A DNA stretch of 64,000 nucleotides from Sulfitobacter undariae. GTDB lineage: Bacteria; Pseudomonadota; Alphaproteobacteria; Rhodobacterales; Rhodobacteraceae. Each line of letters begins with the position of its first letter. Position 1 is the stretch's first letter. Positions 35,305 through 47,100 of this stretch are shown here, in pieces. Where the stretch lies: contig NZ_JACIEI010000001.1 of assembly GCF_014196805.1 (NCBI RefSeq), positions 496,001-560,000 of the forward strand. Direction: 5' to 3'. Below the pieces are notes generated by a model. That model had not been told where the DNA came from. It worked only from the letters and a program-made list of their open reading frames with translations, and did not search any database. The translations under genes and the position numbers were made by a program.

Positions 35305-36314
35305 GAATGCCGATCCAGTGTGACGTGATGGATGTGTTGTGCCCGATGCATCTGACGCTGGATGCACAGGGGAGGATTGCCCATGTCGGCCCAACAACGA
35401 AAAAGCTGCGGCCGGACATGCCATTGGTTGGTCAGTTATTTTTAGATGTTTTTCAGGTAAAGCGGCCACGTGAAATTTCTAATCTGAAACGGCTTCGGGA
35501 AGTGTGTAATACAAAATTGCATTTAGAAATGAAGGGGAAGCCACCGGCGCGGTTGAAGGGAGTGCTGGTCTCATGCGGGGATGGAACCTCGATCGTGAAC
35601 CTTTCTTTTGGCATTTCGATCATGGAGGGCGTGCGGGATTACACATTAACGAATACGGATTTTGCGGTGACCGATCTTGCTATTGAAATGCTGTATCTCG
35701 TCGAGGCGAAAACAGCGGCAATGGAAGCGTCCCGCAAGCTCAATCTACGCCTACAAGGGGCAAAGCAAATGGCCGAAGAGGCGGCTCGCACAGATATGCT
35801 CACTGGCTTACGCAACCGTCGGGCGCTGGATCAGCTCATTGAGCAGCTATTGGGCGCACATATTGGTTTTGGGGTGATGCATATAGATTTGGATCACTTT
35901 AAAACGGTAAACGATACACTGGGTCATGCGGCGGGTGACTATGTTTTAAAGGTCGCCGCGGCCGCCATGGTTGAAGAGACACGCGCGACTGACACTGTTG
36001 CACGTGTGGGGGGCGATGAATTCACAGTGATCTTGCCTGAAGTCGCAGATATTGACGTTTTAGCACAAGTCGGTCGTCGCATCATTGATAGGATCAAGAT
36101 GCCGGTCCAATTTAATGGCAGTGTTTGCCAAATATCAGCAAGTATAGGAACGGTTTGGATACAAGGCAGCGATGGCCTTACACGTGAGACGGTGATGGAG
36201 AATGCGGATATCGCGCTTTATGCTTCAAAGTCGAAAGGGCGATCACGCCAGACATTCTATAGTCATGAAATGCGTGGCGAAAATAGCCATGGGTCCCCAT
36301 TTGAGCAAAGATAA
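35301..36314 (+). CDS. GGDEF diguanylate cyclase with HNOBA-like N-terminus
   Basis: This 337-residue protein starts four bases inside the H-NOX-like gene. Residues 1 to about 125 resemble the HNOBA (H-NOX-associated PAS-like) domain, with MHLTLDAQGRIAHVGPTTKK. A coiled-coil linker rich in Ala, Glu and Lys (about 130-160) leads to a GGDEF domain with the signature RVGGDEFTVILP and a preceding RATD inhibitory site. H-NOX plus HNOBA-GGDEF pairs are known to couple gas sensing to c-di-GMP, though here the sensor has lost key residues. The cyclase itself appears intact. Confidence 0.88.
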   Translation: MRMPIQCDVMDVLCPMHLTLDAQGRIAHVGPTTKKLRPDMPLVGQLFLDVFQVKRPREISNLKRLREVCNTKLHLEMKGKPPARLKGVLVSCGDGTSIVNLSFGISIMEGVRDYTLTNTDFAVTDLAIEMLYLVEAKTAAMEASRKLNLRLQGAKQMAEEAARTDMLTGLRNRRALDQLIEQLLGAHIGFGVMHIDLDHFKTVNDTLGHAAGDYVLKVAAAAMVEETRATDTVARVGGDEFTVILPEVADIDVLAQVGRRIIDRIKMPVQFNGSVCQISASIGTVWIQGSDGLTRETVMENADIALYASKSKGRSRQTFYSHEMRGENSHGSPFEQR

Positions 36315-36474
36315 GGACACATAGCTCCGAACCGTCCAGCATTTCCTGTGTTGGTAAGGCTTTTTTATCTTATTGTGTGAGGCAGCGATACGTAAATGTA
36401 TGGGCGTATTAGAACGGGCACCATGTTCGTGACCAACTGTAGACCGTAGAGATATGTTGGCGTAAGACAATGTT

Positions 36475-37515
36475 ATGAGAGAACGCCAGTCCATATTTCG
36501 CCGTATTCGAAACCGGCTTTCGCAGGCCGCCAGACGCCGCTGTTTTGATCGTGCCGTCGAACATGTGCACGGCGAAGGGTTTATTGTGCCGCAAGATGCT
36601 GTTTTGGCAATTGTTTTGGTGCGTGACGGTGCCTATTATCTTGATGAGTTTTTCGACTATTATCGCAAGCTAGGTATCAGGCATTTTGCCTTTATCGATA
36701 ATGGATCGACTGACGACACCATCGCGCGCATTCGCACGCAAGAAGGCTGTGTAATTGATCGTGCTGTATTGCCATTGGCCAAATATGAAGATCTGATGCG
36801 CAGATATCCTGCACAGACCTATGGGCAAAACCGCTGGTGCCTATATGTCGATATGGACGAGCAGTTTGATTTTGAGGGACGCGAAACAGGCGGGCTACCT
36901 GCCTTGATCCGCTATCTGGAGGCGCGTGGGGATACCGCGCTCATGGCGCAAATGCTAGAGATGTTTCCGCATGCGCCATTGGCGGCCGTAAAGGATTTTA
37001 CGTTCGGGCAAGCGTTGGATGCGTTTTCATATTATGATATCAGTTTGGTAGATTGCTTCGATTACCACTCTGATAAAATCGGCTTTAGCGCATTGCTGCG
37101 CGATAATGTGGTGCGCTCGGAAGACTTGAAATTCAAGTTTGGCGGCGTGCGTGGTAAGGTTTTCGGTGAGGCTTGTTGTCTGACAAAACACCCGTTGATT
37201 TTCAATGGGCCGATGGTGGTGCCGGCCCCGCATCCGCATTTGTCGCAAAATGTGGTGGTTTCTGATTTCACAGCGTTAATCAGGCATTATAAATTTGCAG
37301 GTAATGTAGCCGCACGTGACGCTGCAAGTGCCAGCAGTGGTGACTTGGCACATGGAGAGGATCAAGCGCGTTTGAACGTGTTAGGGGCGGCAGCAGATTT
37401 GTCGCTTTATTCGGAAGATGCGATGGGGTGGGGCGGAATTGACCCGTTGTTTGAAGATGGGTTCTTAGTTGCATCTGATGACTACCGCGCGTTTTTGGCG
37501 GCGAGCGCGGAATGA
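36475..37515 (+). CDS. Glycosyltransferase family 2-type protein
   Basis: This is a 346-residue protein of the Glyco_tranf_2_4 type. The strand-turn AIVLVRDGAYYLDEFFDYY leads to IDNGSTDDT, the nucleotide-sugar loop. The DxD is in CLYVDMDEQFDF. It begins the polysaccharide locus on the plus strand after 160 bases that hold nothing recognisable. Its stop overlaps the next gene by four bases, and both appear to be EPS assembly enzymes. Sugar and acceptor are unknown. Confidence 0.82.
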   Translation: MRERQSIFRRIRNRLSQAARRRCFDRAVEHVHGEGFIVPQDAVLAIVLVRDGAYYLDEFFDYYRKLGIRHFAFIDNGSTDDTIARIRTQEGCVIDRAVLPLAKYEDLMRRYPAQTYGQNRWCLYVDMDEQFDFEGRETGGLPALIRYLEARGDTALMAQMLEMFPHAPLAAVKDFTFGQALDAFSYYDISLVDCFDYHSDKIGFSALLRDNVVRSEDLKFKFGGVRGKVFGEACCLTKHPLIFNGPMVVPAPHPHLSQNVVVSDFTALIRHYKFAGNVAARDAASASSGDLAHGEDQARLNVLGAAADLSLYSEDAMGWGGIDPLFEDGFLVASDDYRAFLAASAE

Positions 37516-38453
37516 GCATCGCAGCAATTGTTATTGGACGGAACGAAGGCGCACGGCTGATTGCTTGCCTGGATGCGCTGGAGGGAATGACGCGGCTGGT
37601 CTACGTGGATAGCGGATCAACCGACGGTTCGATCGCAGCGGCACAGGCGAGAGGGGCCCAAGTGGTAAGCCTTGATATGTCTCTCCCGTTTACCGCAGCG
37701 CGCGCGCGTAATGCGGGGCTGGCGGCTTTGCCGGAGGGCACAAAGCTAGTGCAGCTGTTAGATGGCGATTGCGTCGTTCAACCTGACTGGTTGGCACAGG
37801 CGCAGGATTTCTTGGCATCGCATCCTGATGTGGCCGTGGTTTGTGGAAGGCGTCGGGAAATGTATCCTGAGGCGTCTGTTTACAACGGCCTTATTGATGG
37901 GGAATGGGATACCCCCATTGGAGAGGCAAAATCCTGCGGTGGAGATGCGTTAATGCGGGTTGATGCGGTGCAGCCAGTTGGCGGCTACCGCGAGGATCTG
38001 ATCGCCGGCGAGGAACCAGAACTATGCGTACGTTTGCGGCAGGCAGGTTGGCGTATCTGGCGTTTGGACGCGGAAATGACGGCCCATGATGCGCAGATCA
38101 TGCGATTAGGGCAATGGTGGCGGCGGAGTAAACGGGCAGGGCATGCCTTTGCTGAAGGGGCTGCGCTGCATGGTGCCGCGCCCGAACGGCACTGGGTTTC
38201 TGAAACACGCCGTGCTCTGATCTGGGGCTTGGCCTTGCCGCTATTGATCGCAGTGCTTGCGCTTGTCGCTGGGCCTCTGGGGGTGTTGGCTGGCTTGATC
38301 TATCCGCTGCAAGTCATGCGGTTGGCGCGGCGCGGGGGGCTGGCTTGGGCGTTCTTTAGTGTCTTGGGTAAGTTTGCCGAAGCACGTGGTGTGCTGGAGT
38401 ACTATTGGCGACGCCTTACAGGCGGAAAAAAACGCCTTATTGAATATAAATAA
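37512..38453 (+). CDS. Glycosyltransferase family 2
   Basis: This is a 313-residue protein. The GT-A fold starts AAIVIGRNEGARLIACLDAL, with YVDSGSTDGS, then the DxD in LLDGDCVV. A later EEPELCVRLRQAGWRIW segment is typical of GT2 enzymes. The C-terminal quarter has two hydrophobic segments (ALIWGLALPLLIAVLALVAG), so it is probably membrane-bound at the cytosolic face. Its stop abuts the convergent WecG/CpsF gene with no gap. Confidence 0.87.
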   Translation: MSIAAIVIGRNEGARLIACLDALEGMTRLVYVDSGSTDGSIAAAQARGAQVVSLDMSLPFTAARARNAGLAALPEGTKLVQLLDGDCVVQPDWLAQAQDFLASHPDVAVVCGRRREMYPEASVYNGLIDGEWDTPIGEAKSCGGDALMRVDAVQPVGGYREDLIAGEEPELCVRLRQAGWRIWRLDAEMTAHDAQIMRLGQWWRRSKRAGHAFAEGAALHGAAPERHWVSETRRALIWGLALPLLIAVLALVAGPLGVLAGLIYPLQVMRLARRGGLAWAFFSVLGKFAEARGVLEYYWRRLTGGKKRLIEYK

Positions 38454-39200
38454 TTACCGTTGGCGCCACGCGTCAAGGATGAGCCGTGGCAAGATCGCAA
38501 AGCACTTAGCATAGCGTGGAATCATCCGACGGGGGCTTTGCATTGCTCGCCAGAACCACTCCAATGCCAGCATGCGCATTATCTTGGGCGCACGCACTTG
38601 ATGACCAGAGAGAAAGTCAAGCCCCGCACCAATAGAGGCAAACCCGACTTGGGGTGAACGAGTACGTGCAAATGCGGCGAATAATTCTTGTTTAGGCGCG
38701 CCGAGGGCAATGAAGCATAGCTGCGCACCAGAGTTGTTAAGCAGGTCACATATCTTGTTGGCTTCATCGCCTGTGGGATCAAAGCCGTAGGCGGGGGCAT
38801 GTGTAAGAGCGATATTGATCTGGGGAACGCGGGCTTCGAGAGCCGCTTTTGCACCAGCAAGTGCCTCATCAGAGCTGCCCATCAACGCAATCGGCATCTG
38901 CATTTCAGCAGCCAGTTCAGTCAGCGGGATCACCAGATCCGAACCTGGCATTAACTCCACAGGCTGTTTTGCCAATTGTGAAAGCCAGACAACAGGACGC
39001 CCGTCCGCCACAACCAAATCTTGCGCCTGATAAGCGGCGACAAAGGTGGGATCGACGGGAAGTTTGGTGAGATGATCAAGATTCAGCGTGGCCAGCGCGA
39101 ATCCCTCGCCATCCGAGAATTTTTTTCGAATGCTGCGAAACAATGCGGCGCGGTCAGGGACATTAACTTCAACGACATAACGACCTTGCCCGAATTTCAT
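38454..39200 (-). CDS. WecG/TagA/CpsF-family glycosyltransferase
   Basis: This is a 248-residue glycosyltransferase family 26 enzyme (DUF1919 is excluded). The family landmarks are FALATLNLDHL near residue 35, the DLVVADGRPVVW segment and, later, CFIALGAPKQELFAA and GASIGAGLDFLSG-like stretches (FASIGAGLDFLSGHQV). Members transfer an N-acetylmannosamine or glucuronate unit onto a lipid-linked sugar. The start at 39200 is ATG (MKFGQGRY); a GTG eight codons upstream is possible. It is divergent from the polymerase gene. Confidence 0.88.
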   Translation of the reverse strand: MKFGQGRYVVEVNVPDRAALFRSIRKKFSDGEGFALATLNLDHLTKLPVDPTFVAAYQAQDLVVADGRPVVWLSQLAKQPVELMPGSDLVIPLTELAAEMQMPIALMGSSDEALAGAKAALEARVPQINIALTHAPAYGFDPTGDEANKICDLLNNSGAQLCFIALGAPKQELFAAFARTRSPQVGFASIGAGLDFLSGHQVRAPKIMRMLALEWFWRAMQSPRRMIPRYAKCFAILPRLILDAWRQR

Positions 39201-39429
39201 TGCGCACCTGTGCAGGGTTGCCACAATAGAAGGGATGCATTCAAAGGAGGTGTGGGCAAATTAATGTTCCATTACAATCTGTTAGTTTAATATTGCTTTG
39301 CGAAAGTAACGCCAGCCCCCTAAACTAGCCAGATGACACGAGCCTGCCTAGTGTGTATTTGCAGGCCTTAATGGCGCATGACTGCAATACCGTGCGCCCC
39401 TGTACCGCAAAGTCGCACGAAGGAGCACA

Positions 39430-40887
39430 ATGCCAAACGCAATCGCATATCTTATGTTGCTGGTATGGCCTGCGGTTTGTCTTGTGCTATTTCGCACCCA
39501 GACAGTTGAGCGGGCTATCGTTTGGTCAATCCTTGGGGGCTATTTGCTGTTACCTCCGCTGGCAGAATTTAACCTGCCTTTGGTGCCTGCAATGGACAAG
39601 GTCTCAATCCCGAACATTAGCGTATTGGCGATCCTTGTTTTCAGTGCCGCTTACCAAGTGCGTTTGTTACCCGAGAATCGCGTAGCGCGTGTTCTGGTCG
39701 TTTTGTTGGTGTTTGGCGCAATTCCTACTGTTCTAACCAACCCAGAACCGATCCTATTCGAAGTATTGCGCGGTGCGGACCCTATTTTGTTTCTGGTGGA
39801 TGCGCTGCCAGGGCAATCAGTGCGTGACATTGGATCGGTGTTGATAGGGCAGGCGTTGACGGTTGTTCCCTTCCTTGTGGCGCGGCAGTTTTTGAACACA
39901 GAAGACGGCCTGCGGGCAATTCTGACGGGTTTGATGGGGGCGGCGATATTTTATTCAATTCCCTCGTTTATAGAAATCAGATTTTCGCCGCAAATGAACG
40001 TCTGGGTATATGGGTTTTTCCAACATAGTTTTGAACAGACCATGCGTGCGGGGGGCTATCGGCCCATCGTGTTCATGCCTCACGGGCTTTGGCTGGCTTT
40101 GTTTGTCTGTACGGCGGTCATGTCTGCTGCAGCGCTCGCACGCGAAACCCCAAGGCTAGGGCGCTGGAAAGCCATCTTGTGGACGCTGTATCTGATGCTC
40201 TTTTTGTTTGCATGTAAAAGCGCGGCATCAATTGCGTATGGCATGTTATTGGTGCCGATGATCTATTTTGCACCGCGTCGCTGGCTGATTATGATTTCTA
40301 TGGTTTTCGCTTTGATTGCTGTGACCTATCCGATGCTACGCAATGTTGGGGCAATCCCGACGCAAGCCATTGTCGCCAAGATCGCTGAATATAATCCGGC
40401 GCGTGCGCAATCGCTTGAATACCGTTTTGATAATGAAACCCAGTTGTTGGAGCGGGCCGATGAAAAAGCGGCATTCGGTTGGAGCGGTTGGGGCAGGAGC
40501 CTTGTACGTGACCCCGAAGACGGAGAGATTTTGACCATTCCTGATGGCCGCTGGATCATTGTATTTGGCAGTTTTGGCTGGCTTGGGTACATTGCGGAGT
40601 TCGGGTTGCTGGCTTTACCGCTGCTGCTGCTGGGACGCTATGCGCTGCGCAACCGTAATGCAGAGATTTCGCCATATATAGGTGCTGTTGCGTTGATTTT
40701 GGGAACCACATTGATGGATATGCTGCTGAACGCAACATTAACGCCGTTTACGTGGCTCACGGCGGGCGCAATCTTGGGCTATGTTGAGCGACTGGACCCA
40801 TGGCGTAAAAAAGAGCCACGTTATGCGCTGCAAAACAAGCCCGTGATGGGAGCTGGACGCAAGGATATTTCGAGTAAACTACTCTAG
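39430..40887 (+). CDS. O-antigen polymerase-like (Wzy) membrane protein
   Basis: This is a 485-residue inner-membrane protein with about ten hydrophobic segments. A large periplasmic loop in the second half contains charged residues typical of Wzy (DNETQLLERADEKAAFGWSG), ending near the GFSGWGRSL-type turn. Wzy proteins are poorly conserved, so the call rests mainly on topology and on the surrounding EPS genes. It is followed by a 278-base gap to the PKS gene, with a GC-poor stretch at 40890-41050 and no clear terminator. Confidence 0.68.
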   Translation: MPNAIAYLMLLVWPAVCLVLFRTQTVERAIVWSILGGYLLLPPLAEFNLPLVPAMDKVSIPNISVLAILVFSAAYQVRLLPENRVARVLVVLLVFGAIPTVLTNPEPILFEVLRGADPILFLVDALPGQSVRDIGSVLIGQALTVVPFLVARQFLNTEDGLRAILTGLMGAAIFYSIPSFIEIRFSPQMNVWVYGFFQHSFEQTMRAGGYRPIVFMPHGLWLALFVCTAVMSAAALARETPRLGRWKAILWTLYLMLFLFACKSAASIAYGMLLVPMIYFAPRRWLIMISMVFALIAVTYPMLRNVGAIPTQAIVAKIAEYNPARAQSLEYRFDNETQLLERADEKAAFGWSGWGRSLVRDPEDGEILTIPDGRWIIVFGSFGWLGYIAEFGLLALPLLLLGRYALRNRNAEISPYIGAVALILGTTLMDMLLNATLTPFTWLTAGAILGYVERLDPWRKKEPRYALQNKPVMGAGRKDISSKLL

Positions 40888-41165
40888 TTGTCTCTTTTGA
40901 CTTTACTGCCCTAATTCTGCCAAAATTACCTGAGCATTGCTTTGATTGTTGCAGCTTGGGCTTCAATGGCCTTTTTTTGAGGTGATTGAATGTGCTAGAG
41001 CCTTTATCAGAGTGGCATAAAGCCTCCTTTTCGTCACGAAATAAACACTTTCAGCACGTATTAAGCCCCTTGGGTACTTTGTTAGCCCTTAAAATATGGT
41101 CCGTTTTTTAAGAAGATTGCTTGGGGACGGTTCCCCGTCATAAGCGGCCCAAAAGGTGAGATTTT

Positions 41166-44100
41166 ATGACTAAGCACAGCCAGAACAACACGTCGGCGGA
41201 TATGGATATCGCTATTGTCGGTATGGCCGTGAACGTGCCTGGTGCTCAGACTGTGGGCGCTTATTGGGAAAATTTGCGCGATGGTGTGTCCTCGATCCGC
41301 AGGCTGAGCGAGGAAGAGCTGTTGGCCGCAGGCGAAACGGCTGAAAATATCGCACGCCGGAATTACGTACGCGCCGCTGCTGATCTAAAAGGGTTTGAGA
41401 CATTCGATGCCGAGTTTTTCGGTTTCTCGCCCAAAGACGCCGCCATCCTTGACCCGCAGCACCGCAAGTTTCTTGAGGTCGCATGGGAAGCGATGGAGCA
41501 GGCAGGCCATGTGCCCGAAACCGTGAACGGCCCAATTGGCGTTTATGCGGGCTGCGGCATGGGCAGCTATTTCTATTTCAACATCTGTTCTAACCCCGAT
41601 CTGGTAGATGATGTGGGGATGTTTTTGCTGCGCCATACGGGCAATGACAAAGACTTCCTATCGACCCGCGTCAGCCATGTGTTTGATCTGAAAGGGCCGT
41701 CGATCAACTTGCAAACTGCTTGCTCTACGTCGCTGGTGGCAATCCACTATGCCGCTGCTGCCTTGCGTGCAGGTGAGGTAGACATGGCCTTGGCAGGTGG
41801 TGTGACAATCGAGCTGCCTCAGGGCCGTGGCTATGTGTTTAAGGAAAACGAAATCTTATCGCCTGATGGTGAGTGTCACGCGTTTGACCACCGTGCACAG
41901 GGAACTGTGTTTGGTTCGGGGGCAGGCTGTGTCGCGCTGAAACGCTTGTCGGATGCGCAGGCGGACGGAGATCATATTTGGGCCGTTATCAAAGGGTCGG
42001 CCATCAACAATGACGGGGCGGCCAAAGCGGGCTATCTGGCCCCCTCAGTGGACGGGCAGGCGGCTGCGATCGGTCTGGCGCTGGACGCCTCTGGCGTGCC
42101 TGCGGATCAGATTGAACTGATCGAATGTCACGGTACGGGTACATATTTGGGTGACCCGATTGAAATCGCCGCTTTGACCGAAGCCTACCGCGAACACACT
42201 GACAAAGTGGATTATGCGCGCATCGGTTCTGTGAAAACCAACATCGGCCATCTGGATACGGCTGCAGGTGTGGCAGGCTTGGTCAAGGCCACACTGGCGT
42301 TGCACCATGGTGCGATGCCGCCTTCTTTGGGCTATGAGGCCCCCAATCCGGCCATTGGTTTTGAGGGCAGCCCGTTTTCGGTCAACGCCGCTCTTACCCC
42401 TTGGCCCCGCCGTGCGACACCGCGTTATGCAGCGATTAACGCGTTGGGCGTTGGTGGCACAAATGCCCATGCTATTTTGTCCGACGCGCCCCAGCGTGCG
42501 CCCTCGGAAGAGAGCGATTTCCCGTTTCATGTGCTGTGCATTTCTGGCCGCTCCAAAGCCGCCTTGGATGCAAATACCGCCGCGCTTTGTGCGCATCTGC
42601 GTGCAAATCCGGAACAAGATTTGGCCGATGTTGCCCATACCCTTAAAAACGGGCGGCGCGGGTTTGAACGCCGCCGTGTGGTTGTGGCAGAAACCGCTGT
42701 TGAGGCCGCTGATTTGCTGGATGCAGGCGATACCCGCCGTGTCTTTACCCATGAACGCCTTGGTGATGCACCCGAAGTTGTCTTCATGTTCCCGGGTGGC
42801 GGGGCGCAATACCCTGATATGGCACGTGATCTCTATGAGACAGAGCCCGCTTTTGCCGAAGCCATGGACCGTGGTTTGGACCACCTCGCCCCGCAGCTAG
42901 ACTATGACATCCGCGCCCTGTGGTTGCCTGATGCAGATGCCGCTGCCGCCGCAGAGACGTTGAAAAAGCCGTCTGTGCAACTGCCGCTGATTGCTATCGT
43001 CGAATATGCGCTTGCGCAGCTTTGGATCAGTTGGGGCGTGAAGCCTGCGGCACTGGTCGGGCACTCTATGGGCGAAAACGTTGCCGCCTGCCTTGCGGGC
43101 GTGATGAGCTTTGAGAACCTGATTGATCTGGTGCTGCTGCGCGGACGTCTGTTTGATACCGTGCCTGCGGGCGGGATGCTCAGCGTGCCGTTGTCGCTGG
43201 AGGCGGTGAAACCCTATTTGCAGGATGACCTTGATATTGCGTCGGTAAATGGCCCTGAGTTGACGGCCATTTCTGGCCCTGATGGGGCGCTCAAGGCCTT
43301 GGCCGAACGGCTTGCCCAAGACGAGGTTGAAAGCCAACGCATCGCCATCGACATCGCCGCCCATAGTCGCATGCTAGAGCCGATCTTGGCGGAGTATCGC
43401 GGTTTCCTTGCGGGGCTTGATCTTCGGGCGCCGACACTGCCCTTCATGTCCAACCGTACGGGCGTGGCGATTACGACGGCGCAAGCTACTGATCCCGATT
43501 ACTGGGTCGGCCAGTTGCGCAATACGGTGAATTTTGCGGATTGTATTGAAACGCTTGCGGCAACCGAAGGACGTGTGTTTCTTGAGGTTGGGCCGGGTAA
43601 GGCGCTGTCTTCTCTGGCGCAGATGTGTGCTGATGTGAAACCTGCCCAAGTGCTCAGCTCCTTGCGCCACCCCGATCAGGCGATTGCGGATGACATGTAT
43701 TTCATGGGCATCATCGGGCGGCTTTGGGCCTGCGGTGTAGAGGCAGACTGGGATCAAATTTGGGGTGAAGCACGGCGCAATCGCGTGGTGTTGCCGACCT
43801 ATCAGTTCCAGCGTAGCCCGTATTTCATTGCTGCTGGTACGCAGGCGGCCACTGTTACCGCCCCCGCATTGGCAAGGCTGGATGATCTGGCCGATTGGGG
43901 CTCTGTTCCCAGTTGGCGTGCGCAATACGCGGATGTAGATGCAGATTTGAACGCAGCGCTTGCGGGTGCAGCGGATGAGGCGTGGCTGATTTTTGCAGAT
44001 CAGGGCGGTGTTGCAGCCCCTGTAATTGATCGCTTGCGGGCCTCCGGCGCCGCTGTGTCAGTTGTCGAATCGTCAGACAGTTTTGCCGATCTGGGGCAGG

Positions 44101-47100
44101 GGCGTTACTCGCTTGCGCCTGAGCAAGGGCGCGAAGGCTATGATGCGCTGATGGCAGCCCTTACCGAGGCTGGCCAAACCCCCACGCGCATTGCGCATTT
44201 CTGGGGCGTGACCGATGCCGAAGACCACCGCCCGGGCAGCAGTTTTTATGACCGTATGCTAGAACAGGGGTTTTACAGCCTCCTGTGGCTTGGCCAGTCC
44301 TTGGCCGAGCGTGCTGATGCGCCTGAAACCCATGTGACGGTTTTCACTAATGGTGCTGCGCGTGTTGCATCCGAGGCATTGCTTTATCCCGAGAAGGCGA
44401 TGATCAGCGGCCCCGCAGGTGTGATGCCCCACGAGATCGCAGCCCTGACAGTGGCCTCTGTTGACCTGAGTATGGCAAAACCCGCAGCGCCAAAGCGCCT
44501 GTTTGCACGCGCCACACCTGAGGCCGCGTCAGACATGACCGATGTTATTATGGAAGAACTTCTGGCGACCCCTGCTAACGCGGTCATCGCGTTGCGGGAG
44601 GGGCGGCGGTATCTGCGCGGCATCCGTTCGCAACGATTGGCACAGGCGCAAACGCCTGCGATTAAACGCGGCGGCACCTATCTGATCACTGGCGGTTTTG
44701 GCGGTATTGGCCAGACGATTGCAGCTGATCTTCTGTCTACCCATGATGCCCGTGCTGTGTTGCTCAGCCGTGCAGTGCTGCCTGCGCGTGAAGCGTGGCC
44801 ACGTGTTTTGCAAACCACCCATGCAGGCGATGCCCTTGCCCGCCGTATCCGTGCGGTGCTGCGGCTTGAGGCGTTGGGTGGGACTGTTGAAGTTGCCACG
44901 GCTGACGTGATCAACGTGGCGCAGATGCGCAAAGTGATTGAGGGTTTACGCGCACGCGGACCAATTGATGGCGTGTTTCACGCTGCTGGCACGTTGGATG
45001 ATGCGCCTTTGCTGGGTAAAACTCAGGCACAGGTGGATGCGGTGCTGGCACCCAAGGTCCAAGGACTGCGGGTACTGGACCAATTGCTGCCCGATGGCAG
45101 TGTTGATCTGATGGTGCTGTTTTCCTCGACCTCTACCGCAACACGTGCGGCGGGGCAGGTGGATTATGTGGCTGCCAATGATTACCTCAACGCCTTTGCT
45201 CAGGCGCGTGCGGGCGGCAAGACCCGCGTTGTCGCCGTGAATTGGGGCGTGTGGGCGGATGTGGGCATGGCGGCTGAAGCCGTCGGCGGTGCTCCAATTG
45301 AGACATTGCCGCCGCGTACATTGACCGTGCCGATGTTGGACAGCGTCGAAGTGCTGGAAGGGGAAAGCCGTTTTGCCGCCACATTGGATGCGGCCAGCGA
45401 TTGGGTGCTGGATCAACACCGTATGGCAGATGGAACAGCGGTGATGCCCGGCACTGGTATGGTTGAGGGGCTGGCCCAAGCCGCGCAAGGGGCGGGCGTG
45501 GAGATGCCATTTTCCCTACGTGATCTGTATTTCTTGCGTGCCTTTGATGCGCCAGAAGGCCAGTCGCGCAAGATGCGGATCAGCCTGACCCCTGAGGCAG
45601 GCGGTTTCTCCGCTGCCTTGCGCAGTGATTGTCTGTTGGGTGATCGCGCAGGTTGGCAGATGCACGCTGAGGCGCATGTGGTCACCGCTCCCACTGCCGT
45701 TAAAGCAATCGATCTTGAGCAAATTTCATCGCGTCTGGGCGCGGTTGAGGAGGCAAACGGTGCGCATATGCCCACCCGCCAAGAAGCGCATTTACGCTTT
45801 GGCCCACAATGGCAGGTGCTTCGGGCACGTCAACTGGGCGAGGGCGAAGGTTTGGCACGTTTGCTGCTGGAAACACCGCTGGACGCGGGGCAGATACTGC
45901 ACCCCGGTTTGATGGATTTGGCAACCGGCTGGGCGATTGATCTGGCAACGGGCTATGACGGTACGGACCTTTGGGTGCCGATGTCTTACGGTGAGATCAG
46001 CATTTATGCGCCGCTCCCGAGCGAGATCTACAGCTGGGTTCAACTGCGTGCCTCGGGTGCCGATGACGTGCGTTTTGATGTGACGCTGTGTGACTCCGAA
46101 GGCGTGGTACTGGTGCAGGTCCGTGACTTTGCCATGACGCGCCTCAAAGGGGGGTTTGCTGCGCAATCCGCCGCGCTGACAGCCTCAGAGGTCGCGTTTG
46201 ACGATGAGGCACAGCCGCAAGAGCGCCAACAATCCGAAGCAGAGGAGCGTCTGGCGTATCTTGTGGCACAGGGGATCACTGCCGCTGAGGGGCCTCAGGC
46301 ACTGGCGCGTGCATTGGCGTTGGATGTGCCGCAGGTCTATGTCTCGTCTTTGCCGCTCAAGGGGTTGATCGCACAGGCAGACACGCCGCCGCGTGAGATG
46401 CCAACAGGGCAGAGCTTTGAGCGGACTGATCTGGAAGGGTTTGTTGCGCCTGAAGGCCGTGTGCAGGTTGCGCTGGCAGGCATGTGGTCCACGCTGCTGG
46501 GGGTGTCGCCCGTAGGGGCGGATGATAGTTTCTTTGATCTGGGCGGACATTCCTTGATTGCGGTACGCCTGTTTGCTGCTGTGAAACGTGAGTTCGGGGT
46601 GGAATTCCCGATCTCGGTCCTGTTCGAAGCACCAACAATCGCGGATATCGCGGCGCGGATCACTGAGCAAACGGGGGAGGCTCCTCAGGGCGATGCGCCC
46701 GAAGCCGAAACCGCCAAGCCTCGTTTTGTCCATCTGGTTCCCCTAAACGGGGTGAAGCCCAGCAAAGCGGCCCCGCTGTTTGTGGTAGCGGGCATGTTCG
46801 GCAACGTGTTGAACCTGCGCCATTTGGCGATGCAATTTGCGGATGAACGCACGGTTTATGGTCTACAAGCACGTGGTCTGATCGGCGACAGCGCGCCCCA
46901 TGACACGATTGAGCAGGCGGCAACTGATTACATTGCTGAGCTTCGTCAGGTGCAAGCCAAAGGGCCGTATCTGCTCTCGGGGTTCTCGGGGGGTGGGATC
47001 ACCGCCTATGAGATGGCGCGTCAATTGCGTGCCGTAGGCGAAGATGTGGCCGTGCTGGCGCTATTGGATTCACCCCTGCCTGTGCGCCCCAGCCTGAGCA

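Noticed and set aside
42045..42884. A 279-codon minus-strand frame inside the PKS.
   Set aside because: It is antisense to the KS/AT region and shows no domain; the sense frame has all PKS active-site motifs.
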